Source of the DNA: an uncultured Propionibacteriaceae bacterium
GTDB lineage: Bacteria > Actinomycetota > Actinomycetes > Propionibacteriales > Propionibacteriaceae
DNA: 40,308 nucleotides
Assembly: GCA_937988865.1 (NCBI GenBank)
Contig: CALKHV010000010.1
Coordinates: forward strand, 1-40,308
Direction: 5' to 3'
Under the pieces are notes generated by a model. The model was given only the letters and a program-made list of their open reading frames with translations. It did no database searches and was not told the DNA's origin. Shown piece after piece: positions 32,980 through 40,308 of this stretch (position 1 is its first letter; each line of letters opens with the position of its first letter). The translations under genes and the position numbers were made by a program.

Positions 32980-34550
32980 CGCTGGTCTCCTCTGGCTGCG
33001 GCCTGTGCCGCTTCGCTGTGGGGAATGCCGGCCATCATCAGGCCAAGGACGTCGCGTTGGGTGTCGGGGGGCACGATGCCCACGATCTTCCCGCGGTACA
33101 TCACGGCGATCCGGTCGGCCAGCGCCTCGACCTCTTCCAACTCGGTCGAGACGATGACGACCGCGGTGCCCTTGTCGCGTTCCGCGACGAGACGCTTGTG
33201 AAGGAACTCGATGGCGCCCACGTCGACGCCTCGGGTGGGCTGGCTCGCCACCAGCACCGACAGTGGACGCGACAGCTCCCGGGCGAGCACCACCTTCTGC
33301 TGGTTGCCGCCGGACAGGCTCGAGACGTGCAGGTCGATCGACTGCGTGCGGATGTCGAACTCGTCGACGCTGCGGGCCGCGTTCTCGCGGATCCCCTTCC
33401 AGTCCAGCGTTCCGGCGTGGGTGAAGTCCTCGACATGGTTGAGGACGAGGTTCTCCGCAACGGTGAAGCTGCCGACGTAGCCGTCGTGCTGGCGGTCTTC
33501 GGGGACGAACCCCATCCCGGCGTCGATCGTCCCCTTGGGCTTGAGTTTGGCGATGTCGACCCCGTCGAGGAGGATGCGTCCGCCGAGCACGGGGATCTTG
33601 CCCAACAGTGCGTCGGCCAGTTCGGTCTGACCGTTGCCCTGGACGCCGGCGATGCAGAGGATTTCGCCGCCCGACACATCGAAGTCAAGATGATCGACCA
33701 CCACCGAGCCACCGGGGTCGGCGACGGTCAGGTCCTCGACCTGGAGTCGCAACTCGCCCAGCGTCGGTGCGTCCTTGTCGACGCGCATGCTGACCGCGCG
33801 TCCGACCATCATCTCTGCGAGTTCGCCCTCGGACGCCTCAGGTTCGGCCTCCCCCACCACCCTGCCGCGACGGATGACCGTGATGTCGTCGGCAATGGCG
33901 CGCACCTCGCGCAACTTGTGGGTGATGAAGACGATGGCACGCCCCTCGTCGCGCAGTGACTGCATGACAGCCATCAACTCGTCGATCTCCTGCGGCGTGA
34001 GCACGGCGGTGGGTTCGTCGAAAATCAGGTACTTGGCGTCGTTCGCCAGCGACTTCAGGATCTCGACCCGCTGCTGGATGCCGACGGGCAGGTGCTCGAC
34101 GACCGCGTCCGGCTTCACGGCCAGCTTGTACCGGTCGGACAACTCCTCGACGCGACGCCTGGCACTGCGGATGTCGAGGGTGCCCAGACGGCCCTCCTCG
34201 CGTCCCAGGACGATGTTCTCGGCCACGGTGAACACCGGCACGAGCATGAAGTGTTGGTGCACCATGCCGATCCCGGACGCCATGGCCTGCTTGGGGGACG
34301 CGAAGTGCTGCACCTCGCCGTCGATCGTGATCTCCCCTTCGTCTGCGGTCAGCAAACCGTAGAGGATGTTCATCAGGGTCGACTTGCCCGCGCCGTTCTC
34401 GCCCAGCAGGCAGTGGATGCGTCCGGGGACGATGTCGAGGTCGATGTGGTCGTTCGCGACGAGGGTGCCGAATCGTTTCGTGACGCCCCTGAGACTGAGC
34501 CCTGCCGCGAGAGGCGGCCGCGCTGCCGCTGGGATCGAAGTGGTGGACAC
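32976..34550 (-). CDS. ABC transporter ATPase with two nucleotide-binding domains, nucleoside type
   Basis: 524 residues. The first domain has Walker A GENGAGKST near 49-57 and a degenerate signature LPVGIQQRVEI; the second has a degenerate Walker A (GVQGNGQTEL) and a proper signature LSGGNQQKV near 403, the asymmetric pattern known for NupO/RbsA-like ATPases. It powers both permeases. GTG 34550 is chosen because GGGAGG precedes it at 8 nt; TTG 34568 would place that sequence inside the gene. Confidence 0.9.
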   Translation of the reverse strand: MSTTSIPAAARPPLAAGLSLRGVTKRFGTLVANDHIDLDIVPGRIHCLLGENGAGKSTLMNILYGLLTADEGEITIDGEVQHFASPKQAMASGIGMVHQHFMLVPVFTVAENIVLGREEGRLGTLDIRSARRRVEELSDRYKLAVKPDAVVEHLPVGIQQRVEILKSLANDAKYLIFDEPTAVLTPQEIDELMAVMQSLRDEGRAIVFITHKLREVRAIADDITVIRRGRVVGEAEPEASEGELAEMMVGRAVSMRVDKDAPTLGELRLQVEDLTVADPGGSVVVDHLDFDVSGGEILCIAGVQGNGQTELADALLGKIPVLGGRILLDGVDIAKLKPKGTIDAGMGFVPEDRQHDGYVGSFTVAENLVLNHVEDFTHAGTLDWKGIRENAARSVDEFDIRTQSIDLHVSSLSGGNQQKVVLARELSRPLSVLVASQPTRGVDVGAIEFLHKRLVAERDKGTAVVIVSTELEEVEALADRIAVMYRGKIVGIVPPDTQRDVLGLMMAGIPHSEAAQAAARGDQR

Positions 34551-34598
34551 GCGTTGATCCTCCCACAAGGGGGTCGGTATTGATGGAGGTGAAAGTGG

Positions 34599-34639
34599 GA
34601 CACCACGGGCGGGGACGCAGGGTCCCCACCCGTGGTGTC
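34599..34639 (-). terminator. 17-bp hairpin between the binding-protein and ATPase genes
   Basis: Arms 34599-34615 and 34623-34639 pair over 17 positions around a 7-base loop. The single non-Watson-Crick position is C-A on the plus strand but G-U on the minus strand, so the structure is best formed in the RNA of this operon. With no strong T run it may act as a partial terminator or 3' stabiliser giving excess binding protein. Confidence 0.65.
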
Positions 34640-34670
34640 GGTGGTGCGGATGCTCAGCGGGCGAGCAGGA

Positions 34671-35789
34671 TCACTTGGGCTGCGAGGCCGACGTGATCTT
34701 GATGGTTCCCGCGATGATGTCGGCCTTGATCTTCTCGAGGTCGGCCTTCATCTCGGCCGAAACGGTGCCGTCGAACTCGTGGAACGGCGCGATGCCGGTG
34801 CCACCGTTCTCGAGCGTGCCGATGTAGGGATCAGAGCTGAAGGTGCCTTCCTTGGCCGACTTGATGGCCTCGAACACGGCGGTGTCCATGCCCTTGTAGA
34901 CCGAGGTCAGGATGACCTTGCAGAACTCGGACGCCGAGATGCAACCGTCGGTGTCTACCCAGATCGACTTGGCCTTGCCCTTGCTGGCCGAGGTGGCCTG
35001 CAGCGCGCCGCTGCCGGCAGGACCGGCGACCGGGAAGAGGATGTCAGCGCCCTGGCTCATGAGGTTGGTAGCCGTGGTCTTGCCGCCGGCGACGTTCTCG
35101 AAGGGGCTCGCCCCGGGGACGAACTGGCCGTCCTGCTTGGCGGCGTCCCAGCCGAGGAGCTTGACGCTCGCCATCTTCTGCTTGTTGTAGTACTCGACGC
35201 CCTGGGCGAAACCGTCCATGAAGATCGTGACGGTCGGGATCTTCATGCCGCCAAACGTGCCGACCTTGCCGGTCTTCGAGGTGCCCGCAGCCACGTAGCC
35301 GGCGAGGAAGCTCGACTCGGCCGTGTTGAACACGAGGGGCTTGAAGTTGGTGAGACCGGCAGCCGAGGCCGGGTTGTCGTCGACGATCGCGAACTTGATC
35401 TCGGGGTGCGCCTTGGCGGCGGCGACGGTCGCGTCCGACAGCAGGAAGCCGACGGTGACGATGACGTTGCAGTCGGAGTCGATCATCGACTGCACGTTGG
35501 TGGAGAAGTCCTTGACGTCCTTGGACTCGACCTCATTGGTCTCGATGGCGAGGTCGGTCTTCGCCTTGACGAGCCCGTCGTGGGACGTCTGGTTGAACGA
35601 CTTGTCGTCGAAGCCGCCGGAGTCGGAGACCATGCACGCCTTGAACGACGTCATGGGGGCTTCGGACGTTGCCGAGGCGGTGGCGGACGCGGTGGGCGTG
35701 GCACTGGTGCCGGGCGCCTCAGCGCAGCCAGCCAGGGACATCGCCACAACGCTGAGCGCCATGGGCGCGACGAGCAGGGATTTCTTCAC
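34671..35789 (-). CDS. BMP-family substrate-binding lipoprotein of the nucleoside importer
   Basis: 372 residues from GTG 35789 after CAGGAGG. Signal peptide with lipobox LAGC (about 19-22), then a Thr/Ala/Ser linker and the BMP/PnrA fold: FKACMVSDSGGFDDKSFNQTSHDGL, the nucleoside-contacting N-terminal region, and ADILFPVAGPAGSGAL and AKSIWVDTDGC in the second lobe. Attached to the outer face of the membrane, it captures the substrate (purine or pyrimidine nucleoside by family) for the downstream permeases. It is first in the operon. Confidence 0.9.
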   Translation of the reverse strand: MKKSLLVAPMALSVVAMSLAGCAEAPGTSATPTASATASATSEAPMTSFKACMVSDSGGFDDKSFNQTSHDGLVKAKTDLAIETNEVESKDVKDFSTNVQSMIDSDCNVIVTVGFLLSDATVAAAKAHPEIKFAIVDDNPASAAGLTNFKPLVFNTAESSFLAGYVAAGTSKTGKVGTFGGMKIPTVTIFMDGFAQGVEYYNKQKMASVKLLGWDAAKQDGQFVPGASPFENVAGGKTTATNLMSQGADILFPVAGPAGSGALQATSASKGKAKSIWVDTDGCISASEFCKVILTSVYKGMDTAVFEAIKSAKEGTFSSDPYIGTLENGGTGIAPFHEFDGTVSAEMKADLEKIKADIIAGTIKITSASQPK

Positions 35790-35820
35790 GAAACTGCCTC
35801 CTGAGCAGATGAAATTGCAC

Positions 35821-35835
35821 GCTCTCGATCAGAGC
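35821..35835. promoter_or_regulatory. 5-bp-arm palindrome in the importer leader
   Basis: GCTCTCGATCAGAGC has arms GCTCT/AGAGC and lies between the TAACAT -10 candidate and the start at 35789. It may be an operator or leader hairpin. Confidence 0.35.
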
Positions 35836-35842
35836 ACACGCC

Positions 35843-35848
35843 ATGTTA
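35843..35848 (-). promoter_or_regulatory. -10 box candidate of the nucleoside-importer operon
   Basis: TAACAT on the minus strand, about 53 bases before the GTG at 35789, giving a normal leader with a Shine-Dalgarno. No convincing -35 is seen. Confidence 0.4.
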
Positions 35849-35922
35849 TCGCCGACCATTCCCCGTCGCAGCGCGGGGCACCTCCCGTCACAGAATCGTT
35901 ACGGTCACGGCCGGGCATGCCA

Positions 35923-35956
35923 CGAGGGGCCGACCCCCGTGTGGGTCGACCCCTCG
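35923..35956 (-). terminator. hairpin downstream of the mutase gene
   Basis: Arms 35923-35936 and 35943-35956 pair over 14 positions; the one mismatch (C-A on plus) becomes G-U on the minus strand, matching transcription of the mutase gene, whose stop is 22 bases away. No T run follows. Confidence 0.6.
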
Positions 35957-35977
35957 ATGACGTCTGACAGTGAAGGC

Positions 35978-37558
35978 TCAGAAGGTCTCGTGCGGCTTGT
36001 ACAGGCCCCACACGTCGCGGAGTGCGTTGCACACCTCGCCGACCGTCGCATTGGCCTTGAGGGCCTCCTTCATCGGGTACAGAAGGTTCTCGGACGTCTT
36101 GGCGGTCTCCTGGATCTTGACCAGGGCGGCCTGCACCACGTCGTTGTCACGACGGGCACGGAGGTCGGCCAGTCGCGCCTCCTGCTGGGCGCCGATCGTG
36201 GGATCGACGCGCAGGGGCTCGTACGTGTCTTCCTCCTCGACCGTGAACTTGTTGACGCCGACGACCACGCGCTCACCGGAGTCGACCTGCTGCTGGTAGC
36301 GGTAGGCCGACAGCTCGATCTCGGACTTCTGGAAGCCTTCCTCGATGGCCTTGGTCGCGCCACCGCGGGCATCCACGGCTTCGATGAGCTTCCAGATCTC
36401 GGCCTCGACCTCGTCGGTCAGCGACTCGACGACGTACGAGCCGGCCCACGGGTCGACCGTCTTGCAGACGTCCGATTCGTACGCGATGACCTGCTGGGTG
36501 CGCAGGGCAAGACGCGCCGCCTTCTGCGTCGGGAGGGCAATGGCCTCGTCGAAGGAGTTCGTGTGCAGGGACTGCGTGCCACCCATGGTCGCAGCCAGGG
36601 CCTGCACGGCCACGCGGACCATGTTGACCTCGGGCTGCTGGGCCGTGAGCTGGACGCCGGCCGTCTGGGTGTGGAAGCGCAGCATGAGCGACTTGGGGTT
36701 CTGGGCGCCGAAGCGCTCCTTCATGATCTTCGCCCAGACACGGCGGGCGGCGCGGAACTTCGCGACCTCCTCGATGATCGTGGTGCGGCTCACGAAGAAG
36801 AACGACAGTCGGGGACCGATGTCGTCGACCTTGAGGCCCGCGTCCACGGCCGCCTGGACATAGGCGATGCCGTCAGCGAGGGTGAAGGCGATCTCCTGCG
36901 CGGGCGTCGCGCCGGCCTCGGCCATGTGGTAACCCGAGATCGAGATCGTGTTCCACTTCGGGACGTTGTCCTTGCAGTAGGCGAAGATGTCGGAGATCAG
37001 GCGCAGGGACGGCGCGGGCGGGAAGATGTAGGTTCCTCGCGCGATGTACTCCTTGAGCACGTCGTTCTGGATGGTGCCCGTGAGCTTGTCAGCGGGAATG
37101 CCCTGTTCCTCGGCGACGAGCTGGTAGAGCAGCAGCAGGATCGCCGCAGGGGCGTTGATGGTCATCGAGGTCGAGACCTCGCCCAGCGGGATGCCGTTGA
37201 AGAGGATCCGCATGTCCTCGATCGAATCGATGGCGACGCCGACCTTGCCGACCTCACCCTCGCTGAGGGGGGCGTCCGAGTCGTAACCCATCTGGGTGGG
37301 GAGGTCGAAGGCGACGGAGAGGCCCATGGTGCCGGCCGCGATCAGTTCCTTGTAGCGCGCGTTCGATTCCGCGGCGTTGCCGAATCCCGCGTACTGGCGC
37401 ATCGTCCAGGGGCGCACCGTGTACATCGTGGGGTACACGCCACGGGTGTAGGGATACTTGCCGGGCTCGCCCAGCTTGGCAGCCGCGTCGAAGTCCGCAA
37501 GGGCCTCGGGGCCGTACACCGATTCGAACGGGGTTCCCGTCTCAGTCTGTCCACTCAT
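35978..37558 (-). CDS. methylmalonyl-CoA mutase large (catalytic) chain, split type without B12 domain
   Basis: 526 residues: the substrate-binding TIM barrel only; it ends GLYKPHETF with no cobalamin-binding DxHxxG domain, which must come from a separate gene. By alignment from memory with the Propionibacterium enzyme, substrate residues are kept: Arg49 (VRPW), Arg54 and Tyr56 (RQYAGF), Arg174 (YIARGT, Arg207 of the reference) and His211 (SGYHM, His244). Isobutyryl-CoA mutases have Phe and Gln at the Tyr89 and Arg207 positions, so methylmalonyl-CoA is favoured. The reaction is (R)-methylmalonyl-CoA to succinyl-CoA. ATG 37558 has TAGGGT 7 nt upstream. Confidence 0.88.
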   Translation of the reverse strand: MSGQTETGTPFESVYGPEALADFDAAAKLGEPGKYPYTRGVYPTMYTVRPWTMRQYAGFGNAAESNARYKELIAAGTMGLSVAFDLPTQMGYDSDAPLSEGEVGKVGVAIDSIEDMRILFNGIPLGEVSTSMTINAPAAILLLLYQLVAEEQGIPADKLTGTIQNDVLKEYIARGTYIFPPAPSLRLISDIFAYCKDNVPKWNTISISGYHMAEAGATPAQEIAFTLADGIAYVQAAVDAGLKVDDIGPRLSFFFVSRTTIIEEVAKFRAARRVWAKIMKERFGAQNPKSLMLRFHTQTAGVQLTAQQPEVNMVRVAVQALAATMGGTQSLHTNSFDEAIALPTQKAARLALRTQQVIAYESDVCKTVDPWAGSYVVESLTDEVEAEIWKLIEAVDARGGATKAIEEGFQKSEIELSAYRYQQQVDSGERVVVGVNKFTVEEEDTYEPLRVDPTIGAQQEARLADLRARRDNDVVQAALVKIQETAKTSENLLYPMKEALKANATVGEVCNALRDVWGLYKPHETF

Positions 37559-37565
37559 GGGTCTC

Positions 37566-37571
37566 ACCCTA
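37566..37571 (-). promoter_or_regulatory. -10 box of the mutase gene (leaderless)
   Basis: TAGGGT on the minus strand ends 7 nt before ATG 37558. In-frame codons further upstream are therefore not used. Confidence 0.6.
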
Positions 37572-37623
37572 TCGAGTCCGGTCCCGCGGCGAACGAGTGG
37601 GAAGGACTTTCCCGCCGACCTGG

Positions 37624-38844
37624 TCAGCTCACCTGGCGGACGAGCGCCTCTGCGGCGTCGAGGATGGCCCGCGTCTCGCCGGGCCAGTTGGCCTCCTGCC
37701 CCCGATAGGGACCGGTGGCCAGCGAGATGATGACCGCCGCTGCCCTCAGCCTCAGCTCTGTTGCGTCGACGCGGTCGTCGAAAACGGGCACCCACGTGCG
37801 GATCAGGTCGTGGACGCGGGACGCCTGGGCGGGGTTCATGCGTTGGACGGTCGACAGGTGGGCGACGAGACACGCGAGGTCGTCAGCCCTGCGCCCCGGG
37901 CCGATCGTGTCGATGTCGAGGACGCCGACGATGCGTCCGCCTGCGACGTGCACCTGGCCCTCGTGGAAGTCGCCGTGCGTGGGTTCGTCACCCTGGGGGA
38001 TGCCCGCCAGACCGGAGGTGATGCGTCCGACCATCCAGTCCAGCCTCGCTCGTTCGGGAGGCAGTGCGTGCGAGACGAGACCCGCGTAGTGGGCCACGGA
38101 GTCCGACCACGGTGGTCGGCGCTCCAGCCGACCGATGGACGCGGGCATCGAGTCGAGGAGGGCGATGATGTCCTCCGCGCGGCACGGTGCGTCGGAGTCG
38201 AACATGGCCTTCGCCAGGGCGCGTCCGGGCAGTTCGTCGAGCACGAGGAGGTGGTCGTTGGTCGTCGCTGCCACCGTGGGCGCGGGGACGCCGGCCGCCA
38301 GCAGCAGGTCGTGGCGTTCAAGGATCGAGTCGAAGAGCCGCGGCCTGAGGACCTTGACGTAGAAGGTGCGGTCGGGGTTGGTGATCGTCATCCGCAGGAC
38401 GGCGCGGCGACGGGGTCGGTAGGCGATCATCGCCAGGGTGATCTGGGACGCGGTCACCTCGGTGGAGACGAGCCGGCGCGAATTCACGAGGTCGGCCATG
38501 CGCTCGGGGTAGGCCGCGCGGGCCAGACCGGGGAGGTCGGGGTCATCGGGGTACACCCAGATGGCCACCTCGCGGTCGCCGTCGGCGAACAGTGTCGCGC
38601 GCTCGTCCGCGGTGCTGGGGCCTCCGACCCGGACGCTGACGCCCAGCAGTTCGTCCCTGCGTCCGTAGGGCCACTCGACCGCGGACTGGTAGGTGGCGGT
38701 GGTCGAGAGCCCCGGATTGGCGTCGATGTGGGCCAGTTGCCAGCGCAGCAGGCGTCCGCCGGCGTGCTCGACGGCAGCCTGCAGCAGCGAGCCGACCGCA
38801 TCGGTCGTCAGCAGGATCGCGCCGTCCGGGTCAATCGGTCCCAC
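37624..38844 (-). CDS. APH-fold phosphotransferase-like protein
   Basis: 406 residues. The second half has the kinase fold: FYVKVLRP with a nucleotide Lys near 167, LLVLDELPGRAL, the catalytic loop THGDFHEGQV and the metal motif GVLDIDTIGPG. The N-terminal 150 residues have no recognisable domain. Actinobacteria carry similar orphan phosphotransferases. Its start overlaps the upstream CNNM/CBS gene by 14 bases, so the two form an operon; the mutase gene follows but has its own promoter. Substrate unknown. Confidence 0.72.
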   Translation of the reverse strand: MGPIDPDGAILLTTDAVGSLLQAAVEHAGGRLLRWQLAHIDANPGLSTTATYQSAVEWPYGRRDELLGVSVRVGGPSTADERATLFADGDREVAIWVYPDDPDLPGLARAAYPERMADLVNSRRLVSTEVTASQITLAMIAYRPRRRAVLRMTITNPDRTFYVKVLRPRLFDSILERHDLLLAAGVPAPTVAATTNDHLLVLDELPGRALAKAMFDSDAPCRAEDIIALLDSMPASIGRLERRPPWSDSVAHYAGLVSHALPPERARLDWMVGRITSGLAGIPQGDEPTHGDFHEGQVHVAGGRIVGVLDIDTIGPGRRADDLACLVAHLSTVQRMNPAQASRVHDLIRTWVPVFDDRVDATELRLRAAAVIISLATGPYRGQEANWPGETRAILDAAEALVRQVS

Positions 38845-40177
38845 CGGCCTCCTCCTGACCGTCGATTCGGCGGGCGGTGAGCCAGGCGGCCCGACGCCCG
38901 TCGAGTTCCGACACGATCACCTCGACCTCGGCGACCTGGGGCAGGTCGGGCGCGGCATCCGGAGCCCGATCGAGCCGGACGCGGACCGCTTCACCCACCT
39001 GGGGGAGGCGTCCGGTCTGGGCGACGAACCATCCGGCGACAGTGTCGTAGGGGCCTTCGGGAAGGTCGAACCCGAACTTCTCGCCGAAGTTCTCCAGCGT
39101 CATCAGGCCGTCGATGTCGTTGAACGACATGTGGGTCGCGGACCCGTCCTGCGGCACGTCGTACTCGTCGGTGATCTCCCCGATCAATTCCTCGACGAGG
39201 TCCTCGAGCGTAACGATGCCCGCGGTGCCGCCGTACTCGTCCTGGACGACTGCGAGGTGGGCCCCGTGGCGACGCATCTCGGTGAGGGCGCGGAGCACCT
39301 TGACGGTGTCGGGCAGAGAGAAGATGGGCCGAACCAACCGCGAGACAGATGATGATCGGGTCGACGGATCGAGGTCCATCAGGTCACGCACGTGAAGAAA
39401 GCCGATCACGCGGTCAACGGAGCCCTGGATGACGGGGTATCGGCTGTGCGAGCCGCCCTGGACAGCACGGATGGCCTTGTGTGCAGGCATTTCACCGGGC
39501 AGGAAGTCGACTTCGGTGCGCGGGATCATGACCTCCCGAAGGCTGCTGCCGCCGGCGTCGAACACCTCGTCGAGGATCTGCCTCTCCTCCAGTCCCAACG
39601 TCGCCGAGCCGATGACCATCTGGCGCAATTCCTCGTCGGTGACTTCTTCCTTCGAGGCCTTCGGGTCGCCCCCGAGCAGTCGCACGGCGACGTCGGTCGA
39701 CACGCCCAGGAACCAGATGATCGGTCGGGCGGCGCGCGCGATGACATCGACCAGGGGCGCCAGGCCCATCGCCACGCCCTCGGCGCGCTGCATGGCCAGC
39801 CGCTTGCTGGTCAACTCTCCGAGCACGATCGAGAAGTAGGAGATGACGACGGTGATCAGCACGAGCGCCAGCGCGTCGGCCACACCGTCGGACATTCCCC
39901 ACTGCTGGAAGACGGGAGCCAGCTCGCCGGCGAGGGTCGCGCCACCGAAGGCGGCGGAGAGAAACCCCGAGAGGGTGACGCCGATCTGGACGGCGGAGAG
40001 GAAGCGGTTCGGTTCCGCGGTCAGGCGGGCAATGGCCTCGCCCCTCTTGCCACGGGTGGCGAGCTGCTTGATCTGGCTCTCGCGGAGTGACACGAGGGCC
40101 ATCTCGGCCGCCGCGAAGACGCCTCCCACAATGATGAAGAGAAAGATCAGCCCGATGTTGAGCGCCACGGCCCCCAT
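38831..40177 (-). CDS. CNNM/CBS-domain membrane protein (HlyC/CorC family)
   Basis: 448 residues. The CNNM part (about 1-190) has three to four membrane segments and LSGFLSAAFGGATLAGELAP and ELTSKRLAMQ. Two CBS domains follow (about 210-335: MIPRTEVDFLPGEMP, RYPVIQGSVDRVIGFLHVRDLM, LAVVQDEYGGTAGIVTLEDLVEELIGEI), then a CorC/HlyC C-terminal domain (about 350-435). Homologues are linked to magnesium or cobalt export and resistance. A hairpin lies directly before the ATG at 40177. Confidence 0.88.
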   Translation of the reverse strand: MGAVALNIGLIFLFIIVGGVFAAAEMALVSLRESQIKQLATRGKRGEAIARLTAEPNRFLSAVQIGVTLSGFLSAAFGGATLAGELAPVFQQWGMSDGVADALALVLITVVISYFSIVLGELTSKRLAMQRAEGVAMGLAPLVDVIARAARPIIWFLGVSTDVAVRLLGGDPKASKEEVTDEELRQMVIGSATLGLEERQILDEVFDAGGSSLREVMIPRTEVDFLPGEMPAHKAIRAVQGGSHSRYPVIQGSVDRVIGFLHVRDLMDLDPSTRSSSVSRLVRPIFSLPDTVKVLRALTEMRRHGAHLAVVQDEYGGTAGIVTLEDLVEELIGEITDEYDVPQDGSATHMSFNDIDGLMTLENFGEKFGFDLPEGPYDTVAGWFVAQTGRLPQVGEAVRVRLDRAPDAAPDLPQVAEVEVIVSELDGRRAAWLTARRIDGQEEAGGTD

Positions 40178-40182
40178 GTCAA

Positions 40183-40209
40183 TGCACCCGCCTCAGAGTG
40201 ACGGGTGCA
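40183..40209 (-). promoter_or_regulatory. hairpin immediately upstream of the CNNM/CBS gene
   Basis: TGCACCCG (40183-40190) and CGGGTGCA (40202-40209) are perfect inverted copies with an 11-base loop. On the minus strand the loop and second arm contain GAGGCGGG, the only purine-rich candidate for a Shine-Dalgarno, 11-18 bases before the ATG. Folding could hide it. The rest of 40210-40308 shows nothing I can assign. Confidence 0.45.
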
Positions 40210-40308
40210 CAGGGACTGTGACCCTCCTGGTCTGACCGGCCACCCTGCGTGCGCGCTCGCTTCACCCCTCCAGAGTAGACAACCGGGACCCACCGGCGGA
40301 ATCGGCGA

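Larger units (their letters stand above)
1..40308. repeat. dispersed over-represented hexamer GGACGC / GCGTCC
   Basis: By hand count there are about 66 copies on the two strands in 1-10,080 (about 38 GGACGC, 28 GCGTCC) and 8 in 30,001-31,000. About 15 would be expected in the first stretch from base composition near 68% GC. Copies occur in genes on both strands, in several reading phases, and in intergenic hairpins. Confidence 0.7.

Noticed and set aside
34632..35804. 390-residue plus-strand open frame opposite the BMP lipoprotein gene
   Set aside because: Mirror frame of the lipoprotein; rich in Arg, Gly and Val as expected for a shadow.
35843..37708. 621-residue plus-strand open frame opposite the mutase gene
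   Set aside because: The mutase frame holds all catalytic motifs; the opposite frame has none.
1..40308. GGACGC as an FtsK-orienting (KOPS) or Chi-like polar sequence
   Set aside because: Such sequences are strongly strand-biased; the hand count over 1-10,080 gives only 38 to 28.

Overview
The window reads as chromosomal DNA of a high-GC actinobacterium. Biotin-dependent propionyl-CoA-type carboxylase genes, a methylmalonyl-CoA mutase chain, an actinobacterial-type inositol-phosphate synthase and leaderless TANNNT promoters fit Propionibacteriaceae or a relative; the genus cannot be fixed from sequence alone. Several genes keep the order and orientation known from Mycobacterium tuberculosis: PH-domain protein, birA, accD5, accE5, maf, then accA3, then lpdA, deoD (purine nucleoside phosphorylase) and pmmB. 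This supports a vertically inherited backbone with other genes inserted between the blocks. I see no rRNA, tRNA, insertion sequence, prophage, CRISPR array or integrase, and no gene-free stretch longer than about 225 bases.

Layout. 1-523: partial ino1 (minus), diverging from a peptidase E gene (746-1459). 1489-6256: PH-domain protein and birA (minus) diverging from accD5-accE5, then a 27-bp tandem repeat with a strong inverted repeat, a DUF937 gene and maf. 6257-10681: a lipoprotein (minus), an SDR/phosphotransferase pair (plus) and a nudix-corA-pfkB operon (minus). 10761-14799: pxpABC (5-oxoprolinase), then accA3 with its own promoter and a strong terminator. 14938-17910: an unrecognised membrane protein, then a convergent operon of archaeal-type triosephosphate-isomerase-like protein, class II aldolase and YjbQ, with three evenly spaced operator-like repeats upstream. 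18063-22056: lpdA (minus), punA and pmmB (plus). 22123-25550: DUF2207 membrane protein, P-loop kinase and CPBP protease (plus). 25515-28787: rnhA and a metG-sir2 pair (minus). 28859-30028: double GNAT protein. 30037-35789: an ABC importer of the BMP/nucleoside type ending in cytidine deaminase (minus). 35978-40177: split methylmalonyl-CoA mutase large chain, a phosphotransferase-fold protein and a CNNM/CBS membrane protein (minus).

How the genes work together. AccA3 (biotin carboxylase plus biotin carrier), AccD5 (carboxyltransferase) and AccE5 would form an acyl/propionyl-CoA carboxylase; BirA attaches biotin to AccA3; the mutase would interconvert methylmalonyl-CoA and succinyl-CoA with a B12-binding partner encoded elsewhere. 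The BMP importer, cytidine deaminase, purine nucleoside phosphorylase and PmmB together suggest nucleoside uptake and salvage.

Two signals run across the window. The hexamer GGACGC/GCGTCC is several-fold over-represented on both strands, in all reading frames and in hairpins, like a DNA uptake or other genome-wide recognition word. Many first genes have a TANNNT box exactly 6 or 7 nt before the start codon, the signature of leaderless transcription; this was used to choose many of the starts.
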